Counted from the stretch's first letter, positions 12,318 to 25,430 are shown. The stretch: 64,000 nucleotides of DNA from Ooceraea biroi (GCF_003672135.1 NC_039511.1:10566464-10630463); one strand, 5' to 3'. Program-made: numbers and translations. Notes: generated by a model from the sequence alone, not told the origin.

Positions 12318-12505
12318 AAAGTAAAAAAATACGCCTAGTAGAAAATCGAAAATACAAAATCGAAACTAAATATGAAATCAATAATTAACTAATCAAATAT
12401 TTTTAGGAGCAATTCAGTTTAAGGATTTGTAATTTGAAATAGTATTTGCCATAATGTCAATCATGAAGCACATGGCAACATTAAAGTACCTACTTGGCGT
12501 GCCCG
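12318..12505. mobile_element. decayed copy of the foldback-element arm
   Basis: Matches the left arm of the element at 41957-42625 in order: TACGCC near the start, CGAAACTAAATATGAAATCAAT, AGCAATTCAGTTT, and CTTGGCGTGCC at the end. Many substitutions are present, and no second arm follows. An older single-arm relic of the same family. Confidence 0.65.
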
Positions 12506-12827
12506 GATTACATTCTTGTAAATTTGTACTTTGTACTCGTCTGGAATCGCACGCAATCTAGTATGTTAATTGGATAACGTGAAATAACTCTCATTTCTAA
12601 AAACTATCATTCGGATTGAATTTTGGTAAAAGAAAGAATTGTTTTAAATAAATCAGAAAACTTCATATGCACTTATTCTGAGACACACTGTATATAAAAC
12701 TGTATTATTTATATACTACTACTATCTTAAATTATACAACAGAAATAAAAATATTGATGTACCTGAAATATAATGATATTTGTTAACATAATAGAAAGAA
12801 AAGCTATCTAGAATCGTGCATATTAAT

Positions 12828-12885
12828 TGCTGGTAAGACCATAAACCACAACTATAAAAAAAAGAATTCGATTATAATTAAAGTG
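12828..12885 (-). pseudogene. receptor exon-1 relic
   Basis: The minus strand retains AATCGAATTC followed by bases matching the NRILLL...GLWPYQ region of exon 1 (TATGGTCTTACCAGCAATT), but the frame is broken and there are no other exons near it. A fragment of a lost receptor gene. Confidence 0.5.
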
Positions 12886-12919
12886 GCAAGTCTTAATCAT
12901 CGCGCTCTTCCAACACTTA

Positions 12920-12935
12920 CCTAACCTAACCTAAC
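12920..12935 (-). repeat. interstitial TTAGG run (3 units)
   Basis: The plus strand reads CCTAACCTAACCTAAC, three full complements of the insect telomere unit TTAGG. Too short to be a telomere; it may be chance or a repair scar. Confidence 0.6.
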
Positions 12936-13614
12936 ACTTATACATGCTTGTTTATAAAAATATCGATGTGGTTTTGCTACATAAATCCTCTTCGTCAATA
13001 AATTGAATGTTTTGCAATGCGTTTTTTTACATATTACAAATTGTTTAATTTACAATAAATCGTATAAGATGATGCACACAAAATGCTATCATAGAACTGG
13101 AACATTTACAAAATTTAATTTTTGAAGGAGGAAGTCAGTAGAAAGTAATCAGTGCAACACCAATAGAAAGTCGACAATTATTTGGCATAGGAAAACATTT
13201 GCGATAATGCTCTCTTATAATAAGAGAGCATCTATTAATAAGAGAGTAGGCAAAAGCATTTGTTACTCTTCCAATAATTTTACCACCAACATATATGTAT
13301 ATGGTGGCATATATGCCATGCTTTATTTTAATGCGTGTGATCAGTGAAGTAGGATCAGAACAATATTGTTCAGATTTATATATATCATCATATGAATTCT
13401 TAAATTATTAAAAATACACATGTAGTATTGCAGTAAACACTATATATTGCAGTGAACATGATTAATTTTTATGTGTGTGTGTTGTTTTTAGATTTCACAT
13501 TTCGTATAATTTTGTAATCAATCTTTTGATAAAGTTTTCGTCTTGAAGTCATTATTTGGTATCTAATTTGTCGCTATGATTATTGTGATATACTATTAGT
13601 TAATGTATCTTGCA

Positions 13615-16109
13615 TTATTGTGTAGAGTATAGAACGGTGAAGTATGATATTGAAGTACTTAATAACTGTAATAAAACGTATCCTGTTTTGTTTTTTGATC
13701 CAAAATGCGTTTTGCATATTATTATAGAGATATCTCTTACGGTAGCAGCACCTTCCAATGATCCTATGAATAATCCACCGACATTCAGAGTAAAAGTTCT
13801 TGTACTTCTTTGCAATAGGAATAGAATCATTTTCTGTACGTGTAAAGGAGCTAGATACCACTGTACATTATACCTACATCAATTAATAATCAATAAGTAG
13901 AAAAAGATAAGATAACGTTAATTAATCAAATCAAATCAAAGTACTCAAATCAGAACATCATTTTGATACTTGATTGGCAAACCAGTTATGCGAACAGTTT
14001 ATGTATAACAGTATGAAAGCGTTACATAAATGTTTCTCTTACACAGTGGTAAACACGTCGTTATTATGATCCGTAATTTCTTGCGCCAGATAATTGCCTA
14101 GGATCATATATGTAAAATGGACGATTACAAATATTATAGGTAATGATATTTCCATAAAGTTTTGTTTAAATGACATCACCTGAAAAATCTGAAACACAAT
14201 TATGCTAATAGTTTTAATAAAAATTAAACATAAAAAAAGCAAAAAAATGAAACCAAATAATCAAAATGGTCGCAACAAATTTCATATTAAGCGTTTTACA
14301 TATAATTCTAGATAATAATACGAAATCTTGTTCAATTTACTTCATAGATACATATTAAAAAGGTATGTATGACTTACTCGAAAAAGATTAAGACTCCAGC
14401 AAATGACACCAAATATTAATAAAAGAGAAATCATTACCTTAAATTTGGATACCGATGAATCTGAAAATCTTTAAAAGAGAGAGAATCATTTTACACATAT
14501 ATGATATGCATATATGATATGAAATTAAAACAATTATTAACTTCATAGCCTTTCGATGCATATCCACAGCATAAATCAGTCCTTTGTAGATCAAATTGTC
14601 GTTTCCGAGGCAGCCCTTATCCAGAGTACCGATTGTCATTGCTTGCTCAATACGATAACTGTAAATGCCATTCTCTGTCATAATTATGTGTGTGTTCATT
14701 TTAACTTGACGATTTAGATTTTTGTGCCTCTACTTCTATTTTATCTCCCCACCTGGCAATGCGAAACATTCCGCAGGCATGTTGAAAATATGTAATGAGT
14801 ATTGTTCCTGTCGCTAACATTACAAATCCTCCTATGCAAATAGCTACATTTGCGTGTAAGAAAATTAAGTAGAAGTATCTTTCTTGATCAACGAAGTATT
14901 CGGTCATAAACAACAACGAAGGACGTTGTCGAGACTCATTTACGGGCCACAAGATGTCGAGAATACGCGGCGAAAATGGATACAATATTAAACCAAATGC
15001 AATAAATATAGCAAGTACTAAGGAATGTTTTACAATCAGTATAATCAATACAAAAAAGAAGTGTATCTCACACATTCACGAATTGATTTTAAATAGAAGC
15101 ATAATTTTGCATCTAAAAACTCAAAGCGATTATCTTACATGTAAATATAGCTGTGTAACGCTTCGCGTATCTACCGTATTTCTCTATTATAATAATTTCA
15201 TTTTTATCCATTAGTTCATTATACATATGCTGCAGTTGCTCCAACAAAGATTTTACCTATTGTTTTAATAATACATTTTATATTGTTTCTTCGCAAAAGA
15301 TACAATAAAATGTGTTGTATTTTCACACCGTGAGTACATTATTTATTAAATAAATTATTTATTGGAAACAGTTATATATAGTACAAAATGGGCGAAGTAC
15401 TTACAATGTCAATGTTAATACGAAATGAACTGTATTTAATCACAAAAATAGCGCAAAATAATGTTGAAGAGAGAATGTTTATTGAAAGATCCGAAGTACA
15501 TTTCGAAGTCGCAAATGTTGCAAACTATAATCAATAATTTTATTTCCTGGTTTACATTAAGAAAAATTTACACTTTTTTTAAGATTAATTAATTAAGCTT
15601 TTTTATTTATGTACCTATTTAATTATTTTTTATTTATATACCTATGTAAAAATTATGTAAAACTTTTGTAAATTGTATAAACTGCAAAAAATGTAGGCAA
15701 TAATTCCGCAAAAAAATCTATAAAATCTATGAAATTATGTTTTTCAATAATTGTACAATATGTATATTAAATGTCACGTATTATGTGTATTTTATTACAT
15801 AAAATAAATTATTATCTTGCTTAAAATGAATTATGTCTGTAAATTATATAATATTGATAATAATATTTCTGACATTTCATAGAATATTGTATAATTATTT
15901 AATATAATAGATCATTACAAATGATAATTTACTTAATAATCTTACGACAGAAGCTTTTAACGTACCTGAAATAGAATAAAAGTTGTCAAAATAGTAAAAA
16001 GTACTACTAATTGGACTCGAACGAGTCTGGATTGCTGATAAGGCCATAGGCCAACTAAAAGTAACAAAATTCGATTGAGACGTATTTGTAAAGACTCGAT
16101 ACAGATCAT
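13615..16109 (-). CDS. odorant receptor OR3, nine exons, intact (394 aa)
   Basis: Exons on the minus strand: 15966..16109, 15405..15524, 15139..15256, 14753..15017, 14542..14658, 14378..14468, 14043..14188, 13741..13873, 13615..13665, total 1,185 nt with an open frame. Start ATG at 16109 (MICIESLQIRLNR). Marks: GLWPYQQSRLVRVQ in exon 1, FMTEYFVDQERYFYLIFLHA in exon 4, CGMFRIAR at the exon 4 end, AVDMHRKAMK in exon 5, NYLAQEITDHNN in exon 7, LQRSTRTFTLNVGGLFIGSL in exon 8, STSISYFTVLYSTQ in exon 9. For exon 6 the acceptor at 14469 was chosen over one 8 bases downstream because only it keeps the frame. It is clearly more diverged than OR1, OR2, OR4 and OR5, and its 5' flank is of a different type. 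Confidence 0.9.
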
Positions 16110-16299
16110 CTCCCCACGAGCATCGAGACACTTTTGATAGTCAGATTATTTCTTTTGTTCTCTCATTTATGTATTTCTTCTTTTATTTTTGATAAGTTGA
16201 AATTCTACCGCAAATTGACCAATTTAAGATAAATGTAATAAAAAGTGCGAACACATACTATTGTAATATGAAACATTACATTATTCTGGGGAAGGCATG

Positions 16300-16490
16300 C
16301 ATATATCATTAAGCGATCGATTGAACGAACAGAAATTCAACACATGTTTATTTCCCATAGAAAAAAAACTCATGACAATCCCTTCTTGATAGACTACGTA
16401 GGTGCGTCACATGTCGCGAAAATGCATTTTAACGCGTTTCATAATAGTGCACTCGCAAGTTATATTTGAGTTGATCAGTAAAATATTTGT
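16300..16490 (-). promoter_or_regulatory. OR3 5' flank (second flank type)
   Basis: Upstream of OR3, plus-strand blocks ACACATGTTTATTTCCCAT, GCACTCGCAAGTTA and TTTGAGTTGATCAGTAAAAT recur in the same order at about 25580-25830 and 31380-31640, where no gene follows. The core ACA.GTTTATTTCCCA also resembles the first flank type. Probable promoter by position. Confidence 0.45.
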
Positions 16491-16516
16491 CACAATTGTC
16501 TTGGTTGTCATATATC

Positions 16517-16582
16517 AATATGCAGTTATTAATTCTAAATTAATAACTGCATATTGCAGTTATTAAATTAATAACTGCATAT
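16517..16582. repeat. nested perfect hairpins
   Basis: AATATGCAGTTATTAAT and its exact reverse complement face each other across a short loop, and a second overlapping hairpin (TGCAGTTATTAAATTAATAACTGCA) follows at once. The array looks like repeated foldback duplication in non-coding DNA between OR3 and OR4. Confidence 0.8.
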
Positions 16583-17341
16583 TAAAAATTAATTCTAAGT
16601 AAATATATGTAATGCAATATGTCAATAACATTTCGAACTTAATTGAATGCTTTTTTTAATATTAATATAATGGTAATATAAATATATATATCTATGATTT
16701 AAATATTAATATATACAATTATTTCTCATAAAATTCTATTAATATGCCATTACTATACCATTAATATGCCATTATGAGATATTATTGAATTATGCTACAC
16801 AATGTTATAAACAAACTTCCTATATTTTTATTACAGTATAAATAATAACATAAACTTTCGTTTCTGTATCAAAGTTTCTATTTATTTATAAAATGACTAT
16901 CACGAAAACTCACAAAATAAGGTTGAGTTTCCTTTTTAATCGGTATGAAAGCAACTTTTCTTAATTACATTGTCTTCTTAGTTACAGTGCAAGTTAAATT
17001 TCGCATTGTAGCTATTGTTTTAAAGTTTTTAAGTTTACAGATATAATTAAAAAGAACGACTAAAAGAACTACTAAAAGAATACATATTTCCGATAAAACT
17101 ATTAAAATACTACTCTATATGCACAATACTGGGAACTTTAAATAATAAGTAAAATATTTTTTATGAAAAACCATATTGCGATTTTACTTGCTTTTATTCC
17201 AATTTCCTATATAAAAACACTTATTTATTACAATTTTCTATATCATTAAAAATAAAACTGCGGTATTTCTTAAACACAACATATGGTTGACTAAGTTGTA
17301 GTAGGTGTCAAAGTTTTTAGTACTGCATTACAATGTTAATT
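16583..17341. other. OR3-OR4 intergenic spacer
   Basis: AT-rich, no ORF. The first part matches 25880-26110 (ATAACATAAACTT, TTAATCGGTATGAAA); the last ~350 bases match 7880-8220 downstream of OR2. The junction of the two origins is near 16990. Confidence 0.5.
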
Positions 17342-19264
17342 TTACCGTGTCGAATACAATACTGTGAAATAAGATACTGAAGTACTTAACAGCTGTAATA
17401 AAATATGTTCTTTTTTGTATTGTCCTTCGGCTACAATATGCAACATTAAAAAGCCTACTTTCATACAACATATATTCTTTTACCATTCCAGCAGTTTCCA
17501 AGGACCCAATAAACAGTCCACCCAGATTCAAATTAAAAGCTTTAGCGCCTCTTTGCAAAAGGAATAAAATCATCTTCTGTATGCATATAGAAGCTGCATA
17601 CCATTGAATACTATACCTAAAATAACAATTATTTACAGAAAAATACGGCAGAATATGTATATAAAGTGAGGAATATTAAAATATTTATAAATACTTGTTA
17701 CCGCACAAAATATTATGAGGAATATAAGAGAATACATATGTAAGTTGTACAGATTATCTTTGTGATTATATTACGTTTACTATTATATACTTTTTATATA
17801 TGTATAACAAAATCGTTGATAGAAAAGCTTTGAGTATTGTACATGGAGATATTACTTACACAGTAATAAATATATGGTTATAATGATCTATGATTTCTTG
17901 TGCAGCATAATTGGCTAAGAACAAATACAGAAGAAGAATAGATAAACAAGAAAAGTGAACTACAAATTCTTCCACATTATGTCCTGAAGACACTGTCTGA
18001 AATAGCTGTGACAGTGATACATTTATATGACTGTGATACATTTGACATGCGGTATAATTAATCGTTACGTAATTGTATTAGAAAAGCTCAAAAGAAACGA
18101 AATATAAATACAATAACATTTAGTACGTAAAGACTTTCTTGTAACTGAAAATTGAATGATTTTAGAACTAGAACCATTTAGAATTTATAGAATTGTAGCT
18201 ATATTTTTAGCTATATTTATGATTTAATAGATTTCGCCTACTTATACGAATATATGTAATTATACAAATATTGATATAATAGTAAAAAGCAACATTGTTT
18301 GTTTCGTGAGAAATATTTTTAAATATGCTAGGTATTCTAACTCACGCAGAACAGGTCCACACTTATGCATAACACACCAATAGCAATTAGAAGGAAGAAT
18401 AACCAGTCAAAGCTGGATATTACAAATGTGGAAAACCTTGAAAAATAAAAAAAATATTCTTACATATATTCCATATATTAAGTTAACAACAGATACTGAC
18501 TCTATTCCTTTGCGGTGAATATCTACGGCATATTTGATTTTCTTATGAATCATGTAGTCCCTCAACTGAACACTTTCAGCGTCAAGCATTATTGCATGCT
18601 TGATTCGGTAGCTATAAATAATATTGTACTGTAACTAGATTGTTGATAGTTACTAGAAATGATAAAACAGATATGTTGTTATATAAAGCAGATATACTGC
18701 AAAGATAGTTTTCGTATTTTATTGCACAGTTGTTTCTTCACCTGCAGATTTCAAACATTGCGCAGGTATGTTTCAAATATCCTATAAACATTGTCCCTAC
18801 GCCTATCAGAGCAATCGCTCCTATACAAACGGCTGCGTCCATGTGTAGTAAGATTAAATAAAAATACTTCTCTCGATCAACAAAGTATTCAGTCATAATG
18901 TATACCGTATGATGTAGTTGCGATTCATTTATGAATAGAATAACACCAGCAATTTTCGGCAGAAGTGGCAACAGAAGGAATATAATAAAATTGCATAAGG
19001 CATATACTAAGGATGTTTAAAAAAATTATTATATTAATTATTAAGTATTTTGTCAATACTTTAACGTATTTGGCATTATAGTATATTACTCTTTTTGTTA
19101 ACCATTTCCTACTACTATATCTATAGAAAGCTAACAATTTAAATTTTCAGAATATTTTATATTCAAGCAATATCAAGCAAACTTATAGCGTATTAAAGTT
19201 TAACTTAAATTTTACCTGTTTAAATGTTCTTATAGAAGTAAATTTATTTATCTATATCTGTTTC

Positions 19265-19308
<44 letters not shown>

Positions 19309-20516
19309 GTATAATATATGTATGTATATATAGTCATTGAATATTTTTTTCTAATGCATTGTATTATGCTTGTATTTTTCTATTGCTAAACTTTTATTGC
19401 GTTTATATTTGAATAAAAATGTACAAGTGTGCAAATATTCGTAAATTTGAAAGTGGCTGATCAGAAAACTTAATGAACAGGTGATTATTTTATTTTTTCA
19501 TTATGGTTGTAATCTATTTAGCTTTGTAAGCTTTACTGAATATTAACGTTTATATTTTACTTATAATTGAAGCTGTATAACTTCTGGTTTTACTCCCGTA
19601 GTTTTTCATAATATCAACTTCGGTCTCGTCTGTTAGATTGGTACAAATATTTTGAAGTTGGTCCATGATTTGTTTCACCTACCGTGTCAATAATATTTAA
19701 TATATTTTATCGTAAGAAAAATGTAGAAACAAATTGTTGTGTATAAAAATTTATATATAAGAGAATTTATTAACATGGCAAGTACAATAATAATACAGAA
19801 ATATAACTTTCATAATCATACTTAATTAAAAATTTATTTATGAGACAATTTAGTAACTGCAAGTACTATAATAATAAGTAGAAATAAGAAAATATAACTT
19901 ACTGCATGTGCCTTAATTATAAATGAGAAGTAGTTGATAGTACATATGATGGTAATTAGTACAGGGGGCAAAATTTTAATAAGAAGACTGACGGTACATT
20001 CTAAAGTTAATAATGGCGTAAGCTAAAAAATACAAATTACTTGAAATGAATCAATAATATAAAGAAAGGAGTATTTTATATTATGCTGATTTATATGCTT
20101 TATATTAGGCAAACCATTTGAAAAATTTCATAATTGATTAATTTATTTGACTATGCATACGAAATTGTAATTATTTTAAGCTAAGATTAATATTAAAACT
20201 GTATAATAACAATTATATGGTAATAATTGTATCGTGCTATTTAGATAATTCATGTTTGAATGTGGGTATAATGATGACTCGGATTATCAAAACTATTCTT
20301 TTCTGAGTTTTACTCTCTAAATTTATCGTGATATATTTTTTAATCCTATAGTTAGAAATATGTACTTACTAGAGCTGGAATAATACTAACAAGGATACCA
20401 AAAACTAAGTATAATTGAAATTCAACAAGTTTCGTCCGCTGGTAAGGCCACAAACCAACTGTTAGTAATAGAATTCGGTTAAGATTAAAATATTGTAATA
20501 CGATATCAACCGCCAT
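17342..20516 (-). CDS. odorant receptor OR4, nine exons, intact (393 aa)
   Basis: Exons on the minus strand: 20370..20516, 19903..20022, 19561..19678, 18742..19006, 18501..18611, 18346..18436, 17860..18005, 17484..17616, 17342..17392, open over 1,182 nt. The exon 2 acceptor is TAG rather than the CAG of OR2. Start ATG at 20516 (MAVDIVLQYFNLNR). Marks as in OR2: MTEYFVDREKYFYLILLHMD, NYAAQEIIDHYNHIF, MILFLLQRGAKAFNLNLGGL. The body is a near copy of OR2, but exon 1 is mosaic: the first half and the start region equal OR1, while the second half (LYLVFGILVSIIPAL) and the following intron equal OR2. The switch falls in about 20435-20458. The reading frame is preserved, so it should be a working receptor with a hybrid N-terminus. 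Confidence 0.9.
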
Positions 20517-20539
20517 TCTGCGAGTATTCAAATTATGAA

Positions 20540-20900
20540 TTGTACGCGTCCCTTTCTCCTAATAAATTGATAGAATGTTTTAGGATCCCTCTTCCTTTAT
20601 GCATGAATAATACAACAGCATAAAATTATTTAATTTGGTATAAATGTAAGGAGATTATGCAAGGTGGCACAAAATACTAGGGAGAGCGCGTAATTTGATA
20701 TCTTTGTAAGAGGGGATATAAATAATTCAAGAGCGATCGATTTCATGTCGAAGAAAATATAACAGACGTTTATTTCTCAGAAAATATTTTTACGCTGTGG
20801 CTTCTCAAAGTCAGCGCAAGCGTATTCAAGTCTCTTTTTACGCTGCACTTTCACACGCTACACTTTATGTTGTGTGCTCGTACGAAAGGGTTGTTGGGAT
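20540..20900 (-). promoter_or_regulatory. conserved receptor 5' flank, copy 4 (OR4)
   Basis: Contains the same ordered blocks as the OR1 and OR2 flanks (AGAGCGCGTAA, AAGAGCGATCGATTT, TTCTCAAAGTCAGCGCAAGCG), with more substitutions, for example ATTTCATGTCGAAG instead of ATTTGACGCCGAAG. Confidence 0.5.
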
Positions 20901-21746
20901 CTTACAATATGAATATCCGTTGACTTATTTTATTTGTTGACATAACTATAAAATTATAGGTAAAGTACAAAACATGATAAATCTCGCATATATCTGTATT
21001 TCTATATTTTTATCATGTGATTTAAGGTTTGTAAATATTTGCGTTTGCATATCACATAATACCTGTGTTCCTTATTACATTAGTCATTTTCATCTTAAAC
21101 ATTTGTGTGCATTATCTACACTAAACTGAATTCTTAGCAATTTGCTGTTTCATATATCGTATTCATAATGTAAATTAATACATCGTATAAAATGACGCAA
21201 ATATGCTGCCATGGAACTTGAAAACAATTACAATTTAATAATTTTTCAAGCAGAGAAGTACTAGCAAAGGATCAGTACAACACGCATAGAAAGTCGACAA
21301 TTATTTGTCTTTAGAAAAATATTTGCGATAGTGCTTCTTAATAAAAGAGTAGGCAAAAATTTGATAGTTTTCCAATTATTTTAACAGCAACATGTCCTTC
21401 ATTTGTGCATGAATTAGGATCAGAAAAATCTTGTTCATTTTTTTATATATGTTATGTCAATTCTGAAAGGTATTAAAATTACACGTATTTATGCATAATA
21501 GTAGGAACTTTAAATCACCAACAAAATAGTTTTTGAGGAAAACCCACTTTGCGATTCTAAAACTGCTTTTATTACAATTTCCTATGTAAATAACACAATT
21601 ACTTATTACAATTATATTTATTACAATTTCCTATTATATTTCCTATTATTTATATAAATAAAAATTTTGCTGCGTTATTTCTTAAACACAACATACGGTG
21701 ACTAAGTTGTAATAGACATAAAACTTTTGAGTACTTCATTAAGATG
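20901..21746. other. OR4-OR5 intergenic spacer
   Basis: No gene. About 21180-21400 is the intergenic unit also seen at 13080-13310 and 29940-30200. About 21490-21670 matches 30960-31170 and more weakly 7950-8130. Otherwise AT-rich with nothing recognisable. Confidence 0.5.
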
Positions 21747-24700
21747 TTAATTTTGCCGTGTCGAATATAAAACTGTGAAATAAGATATTGAAGTACTTAT
21801 CAGCTGTAATAAAATATGTTCTTTTTCTTCTTGTCCTTTGATTATAATATTTTACATTAAAAAGCCTACTTTCATACAACATATATTCTTTTACCATTCC
21901 GGCACTTTCCAAGGACCCAATAAATAATCCACCGAGATTCAAATTAAAAGCTTTAGCGCCTCTTTGCAAAAGGAATAAAATCATCTTCTGTATACGTATG
22001 GAAGCTGCATACCATTGAATGTTATACCTAAAATAACAATTATTTACAGAAAGATACGGCAGGATATACATACAATGTATAAAGTGAGGAATATTAACAT
22101 ATTTATAAATACTTGTTATCACACAAAATATTATGAAGAATATAAGAGAATACATATGTAAGTTGTACAGATTATCTTTGTGATTATATTACATTCCCTA
22201 TTATATACTTTTTATATCTGTAACAAACCTGTTGATAGAAAAGCTTTGAGTATTGTACATGGAGATATTACTTACGCAGTAATAAATATATGGTTATAAT
22301 GATCTATGATTTCTTGTGCAGCATAATTGCCTAAGAACATATATATAAGAATAATAGATACACAAGAAAAATGAACTATAAATTCTTCCACATTATGTCC
22401 TGAAGACACTGTCTGCAACAGCTGTGACAATATGACTGTGATACATTTTACATGCGGTATAATTAATCGTTTCACGTAATTTCATTAGAAAAGCACAAAA
22501 GAAACGAAATATAAATATATTAACATTTAGCACATAACGACTTTCTTCTAACTGAAAATCGAGTTATTTTAGAACTAGAACCATTTAGAATTCATAGATT
22601 TTTAGCTACATTTATGATTTACTTCCATGCACTTGTACGAATATATGTGCAAAATGCAACATTGTTTGTTTCGTGAGAAATAGTTTTAAATATGCTAGGC
22701 ATTCTAACTCACGCAAAACAGGTTCAGACTTAAGCATAATACACCAATGGCAATTAAAAGGAAGAATAACCATTCAAAGCTGGATATTACAAATGTGGAA
22801 AACCTTGAAAAATAAAAACAATATTCTTACATATATTCCATATATTAAGTTAACAACAGATACTGACTCTATTCCTTTGCGGTGAATATCTACGGCATAT
22901 TTGATTTTCTTATGAATCATGTAGTCCCTCAACTGAACACTTTCAGCGTCAAGCATTATTGCATGCTTGATTCGGTAGCTATAAATAATATTGTACTGTA
23001 ACTAGATTGTTGATAGTTACTAGAAATGATAAAACAGATATGCTGTTATATAAAACAGAAATACTGCAAAGATAGTTTTCGTATTTTATTGCACAGTTGT
23101 TTCTTCACCTGCAGATTTTAAACATTGCGCAGGCATGTTTCATATATCCTACAAACATTGTCGCTATGCCTATCACAGCAATCGCTCCTATACAAACGGC
23201 TGCGTCCATGTGTAGTAAGATTAAATAAAAATACTTCTCTCGATCAACAAAGTATTCAGTCATAATGTATACCGTATGATGTAGTTGAGATTCATTTATG
23301 AATAGAATAATACCAGCAATTTTCGGCAGAAATGGCAGCAGAATGAATATAATTAAATTGCAAAATGCATATACTAAAGATGTTTGAAAAAATATGTATA
23401 TTACTTATTTTGTTAATACATCAACTTATGTTGCATTATAATATATTAATCTGTTTGTTAACCACTTTCTATTAATATATTTTTATACAAATCTAAGTAT
23501 TTAAATTTTCAGATACATTATATTACACATTCAGAGAATATCCATCATAATATAGCGTATGAAAGTTTATCTCAAATTTTCTTCTTTTTAAGTGTTCTTA
23601 TAGAAGTATATTTATTTATCCATATTTTTTTAATACACATATTTATTAAATATTCTTTCTAATGCAAAGTATTTCTACTTATTTTCTTGTATTGCTAAAC
23701 TTTTATTGTAGTTATGTTTTAATAGAAATGTGCAAATGTGTAAATTCGTACATATGAAAGTGGGTGATCAGAAAACGTAATGAACAGGTGATTATTTTAG
23801 GTTTTGTTACGGATGTAATCTATTTAACTTTGTAGGCATAAATAAATATTAAGTTTTATACTTTATACTTTACATATAAGGGAAGCTGTATAAGTTCTGG
23901 TTTTATTCCCGTAGTTTTTCATAATAGCAATTTCGTTCTCGTCTGTTAGATTAGTACAAATATGTTGCAGTTGTTCCATCATTTGTTTCACCTACCAATA
24001 AGATTTAATATATTTTATCGTAAAAAAATGTTGAAACATAGTGTTGTGTATAAAAATTTATTTATAAGAGAATTTATTAACACTGCAAGTACAATAATAA
24101 TATAGAAATATAACTTACATAATCGTACTTAAGAAAAAATTTATTTATGAGACAATTTGTTAACTGCAAGTACGTTAATAATCTAGAAATAAAAACATAA
24201 CTTACAAAACGTGCATTGATTATAAATGACATGTATTTGATCGCAAACATGATGACAATTAGTATAGGCGGCAAAATTTTAATAACAAGATCGACGGTAC
24301 ATTCTAAAGTTAATAATGGCGTAAGCTGAAAAATAAATATTATTTGAAAGACATTATAATATAGAGAAAAGAATGCTTTATACTGATTTCTATGCTTTAT
24401 AGTAACAAACACATTTGAAAGATCTAATAATTGATTAATTTATTTGATCATGCATACGAAAGTGTAATTATTTTTAGAGCTAAGATTAAAATTAAAACTG
24501 TATGATTACAATTACATGGTAATAATTGTATCGTGCAATTTAGGTAATTCATATTTGAATGTAGGTATAACGATGACTCGAATTATCAAAACTATTCTTT
24601 TCTGAGTTTTCTCTCTAATTGTATCGTGAGGTTTTAAACCTATAGTTAGGAATATGTACTTACTTGAGCTGGAATAAAACTAACAAAGATACCAAACACT

Positions 24701-24810
24701 AAGCATAATTGAAATTTAACGAGTTTTGTACGCTGGTAAGGCCACAAACCAACTATAAGTAAGAGAATTCGGTTAAGATTAAAATATTGTAATACGATAT
24801 AGACTGTCAT
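21747..24810 (-). CDS. odorant receptor OR5, nine exons, intact (395 aa)
   Basis: Exons on the minus strand: 24664..24810, 24206..24325, 23874..23991, 23109..23373, 22868..22978, 22713..22803, 22276..22421, 21895..22027, 21747..21803, open over 1,188 nt. Start ATG at 24810 (MTVYIVLQYFNLNR). Marks: GLWPYQRTKLVKFQ, LTPLLTLECTVDLVIKILPP (exon 2), MTEYFVDREKYFYLILLHMD (exon 4), AVDIHRKGI (exon 5), GNYAAQEIIDHYNHIF (exon 7), MILFLLQRGAKAFNLNLGGL (exon 8). The last exon reads two codons further than in OR2/OR4 (ending STRQN) because the stop codon there is not conserved. Closest to OR2 and OR4 overall. Confidence 0.9.
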
Positions 24811-24829
24811 GCTGCGAGTATTCAAACTA

Positions 24830-25180
24830 TGAAATTTTGCGGTCCCTTTCTCCTAATAAGTTGATAGAATATTTTAGGATCCCTCTTCCTGCATAAATGA
24901 CATGATAATATAAAATTAACTAATTTCCTATAAATGTGTGGGGATAATGCAAGGTCGCACAAAATACTAGGTGAGAGCGCGTAATTTGATATCTTTGCAC
25001 GAGGGGATATCAATAATTCAAGAGCGATCGATTTGACGCCGAAGAAAATATAACAGATGGTTATTTCCCAGGAAATATTTTTACGCTGTGGCTTCTCAAA
25101 GTCAGCGCAAGCGTATTCGAGTCTCTTTTTACGCTGCACTTTCACACGCTTCACTTTATTTTGTGTATTCGTACGAAAAG
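24830..25180 (-). promoter_or_regulatory. conserved receptor 5' flank, copy 5 (OR5)
   Basis: Same flank type as OR1/OR2/OR4/OR6, with blocks GAGAGCGCGTAA, CAAGAGCGATCGATTTGACG and GTCAGCGCAAGCGTATTCGAG. The ORF through it ends at a stop just before exon 1, which supports a non-coding role. Confidence 0.55.
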
Positions 25181-25254
25181 GGTGTTCGGATCTTGCAATA
25201 TGAATATGCGTTGACTTACATTTTATTAACATTGTATTATAGGCTACGACCGTA

Positions 25255-25430
25255 AGAAAAAAATAAGATAATCACCTGTTCATTAAGTTTTCTGATCAGC
25301 CACTTTTACATTTAAGAATATTTACACATTTGCACATTTCTATTAAAATATAAAAGCAATAAAAGTTTTAGTAATAGAAAAAGATAAGTATATAAATACA
25401 ATGCATTAGAAAAATATTTAATAAATATAT
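25255..25430 (+). repeat. inverted fragment of receptor intron 3
   Basis: This stretch is the reverse complement of DNA in intron 3 of the receptor genes (compare 23640-23800 in OR5): AATCACCTGTTCATTAAG, TTTCTGATCAGCCAC and CACATTTGCACATTTCTATT appear here in opposite orientation. It joins directly to the start of the OR6/OR7 duplication unit. Confidence 0.7.

Larger units (their letters stand above)
11750..13614. other. OR2-OR3 intergenic region
   Basis: About 1.9 kb without a gene. It holds the intergenic repeat 12015-12200, a decayed foldback arm (12318-12505), an exon-1 relic (12828-12885), a short TTAGG run (12920-12935) and an intergenic unit at about 13080-13310. That unit is shared with 21180-21400 and 29940-30200 (common blocks AAAGTCGACAATTATTTG and TTTGCGATAATGC/TTTGCGATAGTGC). 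The rest is AT-rich with nothing recognisable. Confidence 0.6.

Noticed and set aside
12920..12935. Telomere or subtelomere boundary
   Set aside because: Only three units in the middle of a gene array; too short to be more than an interstitial run.
13208..13230. Hairpin GCTCTCTTATAATAAGAGAGC as a terminator
   Set aside because: Rho-independent terminators do not apply to an insect nuclear genome; it is a small palindrome in spacer DNA.
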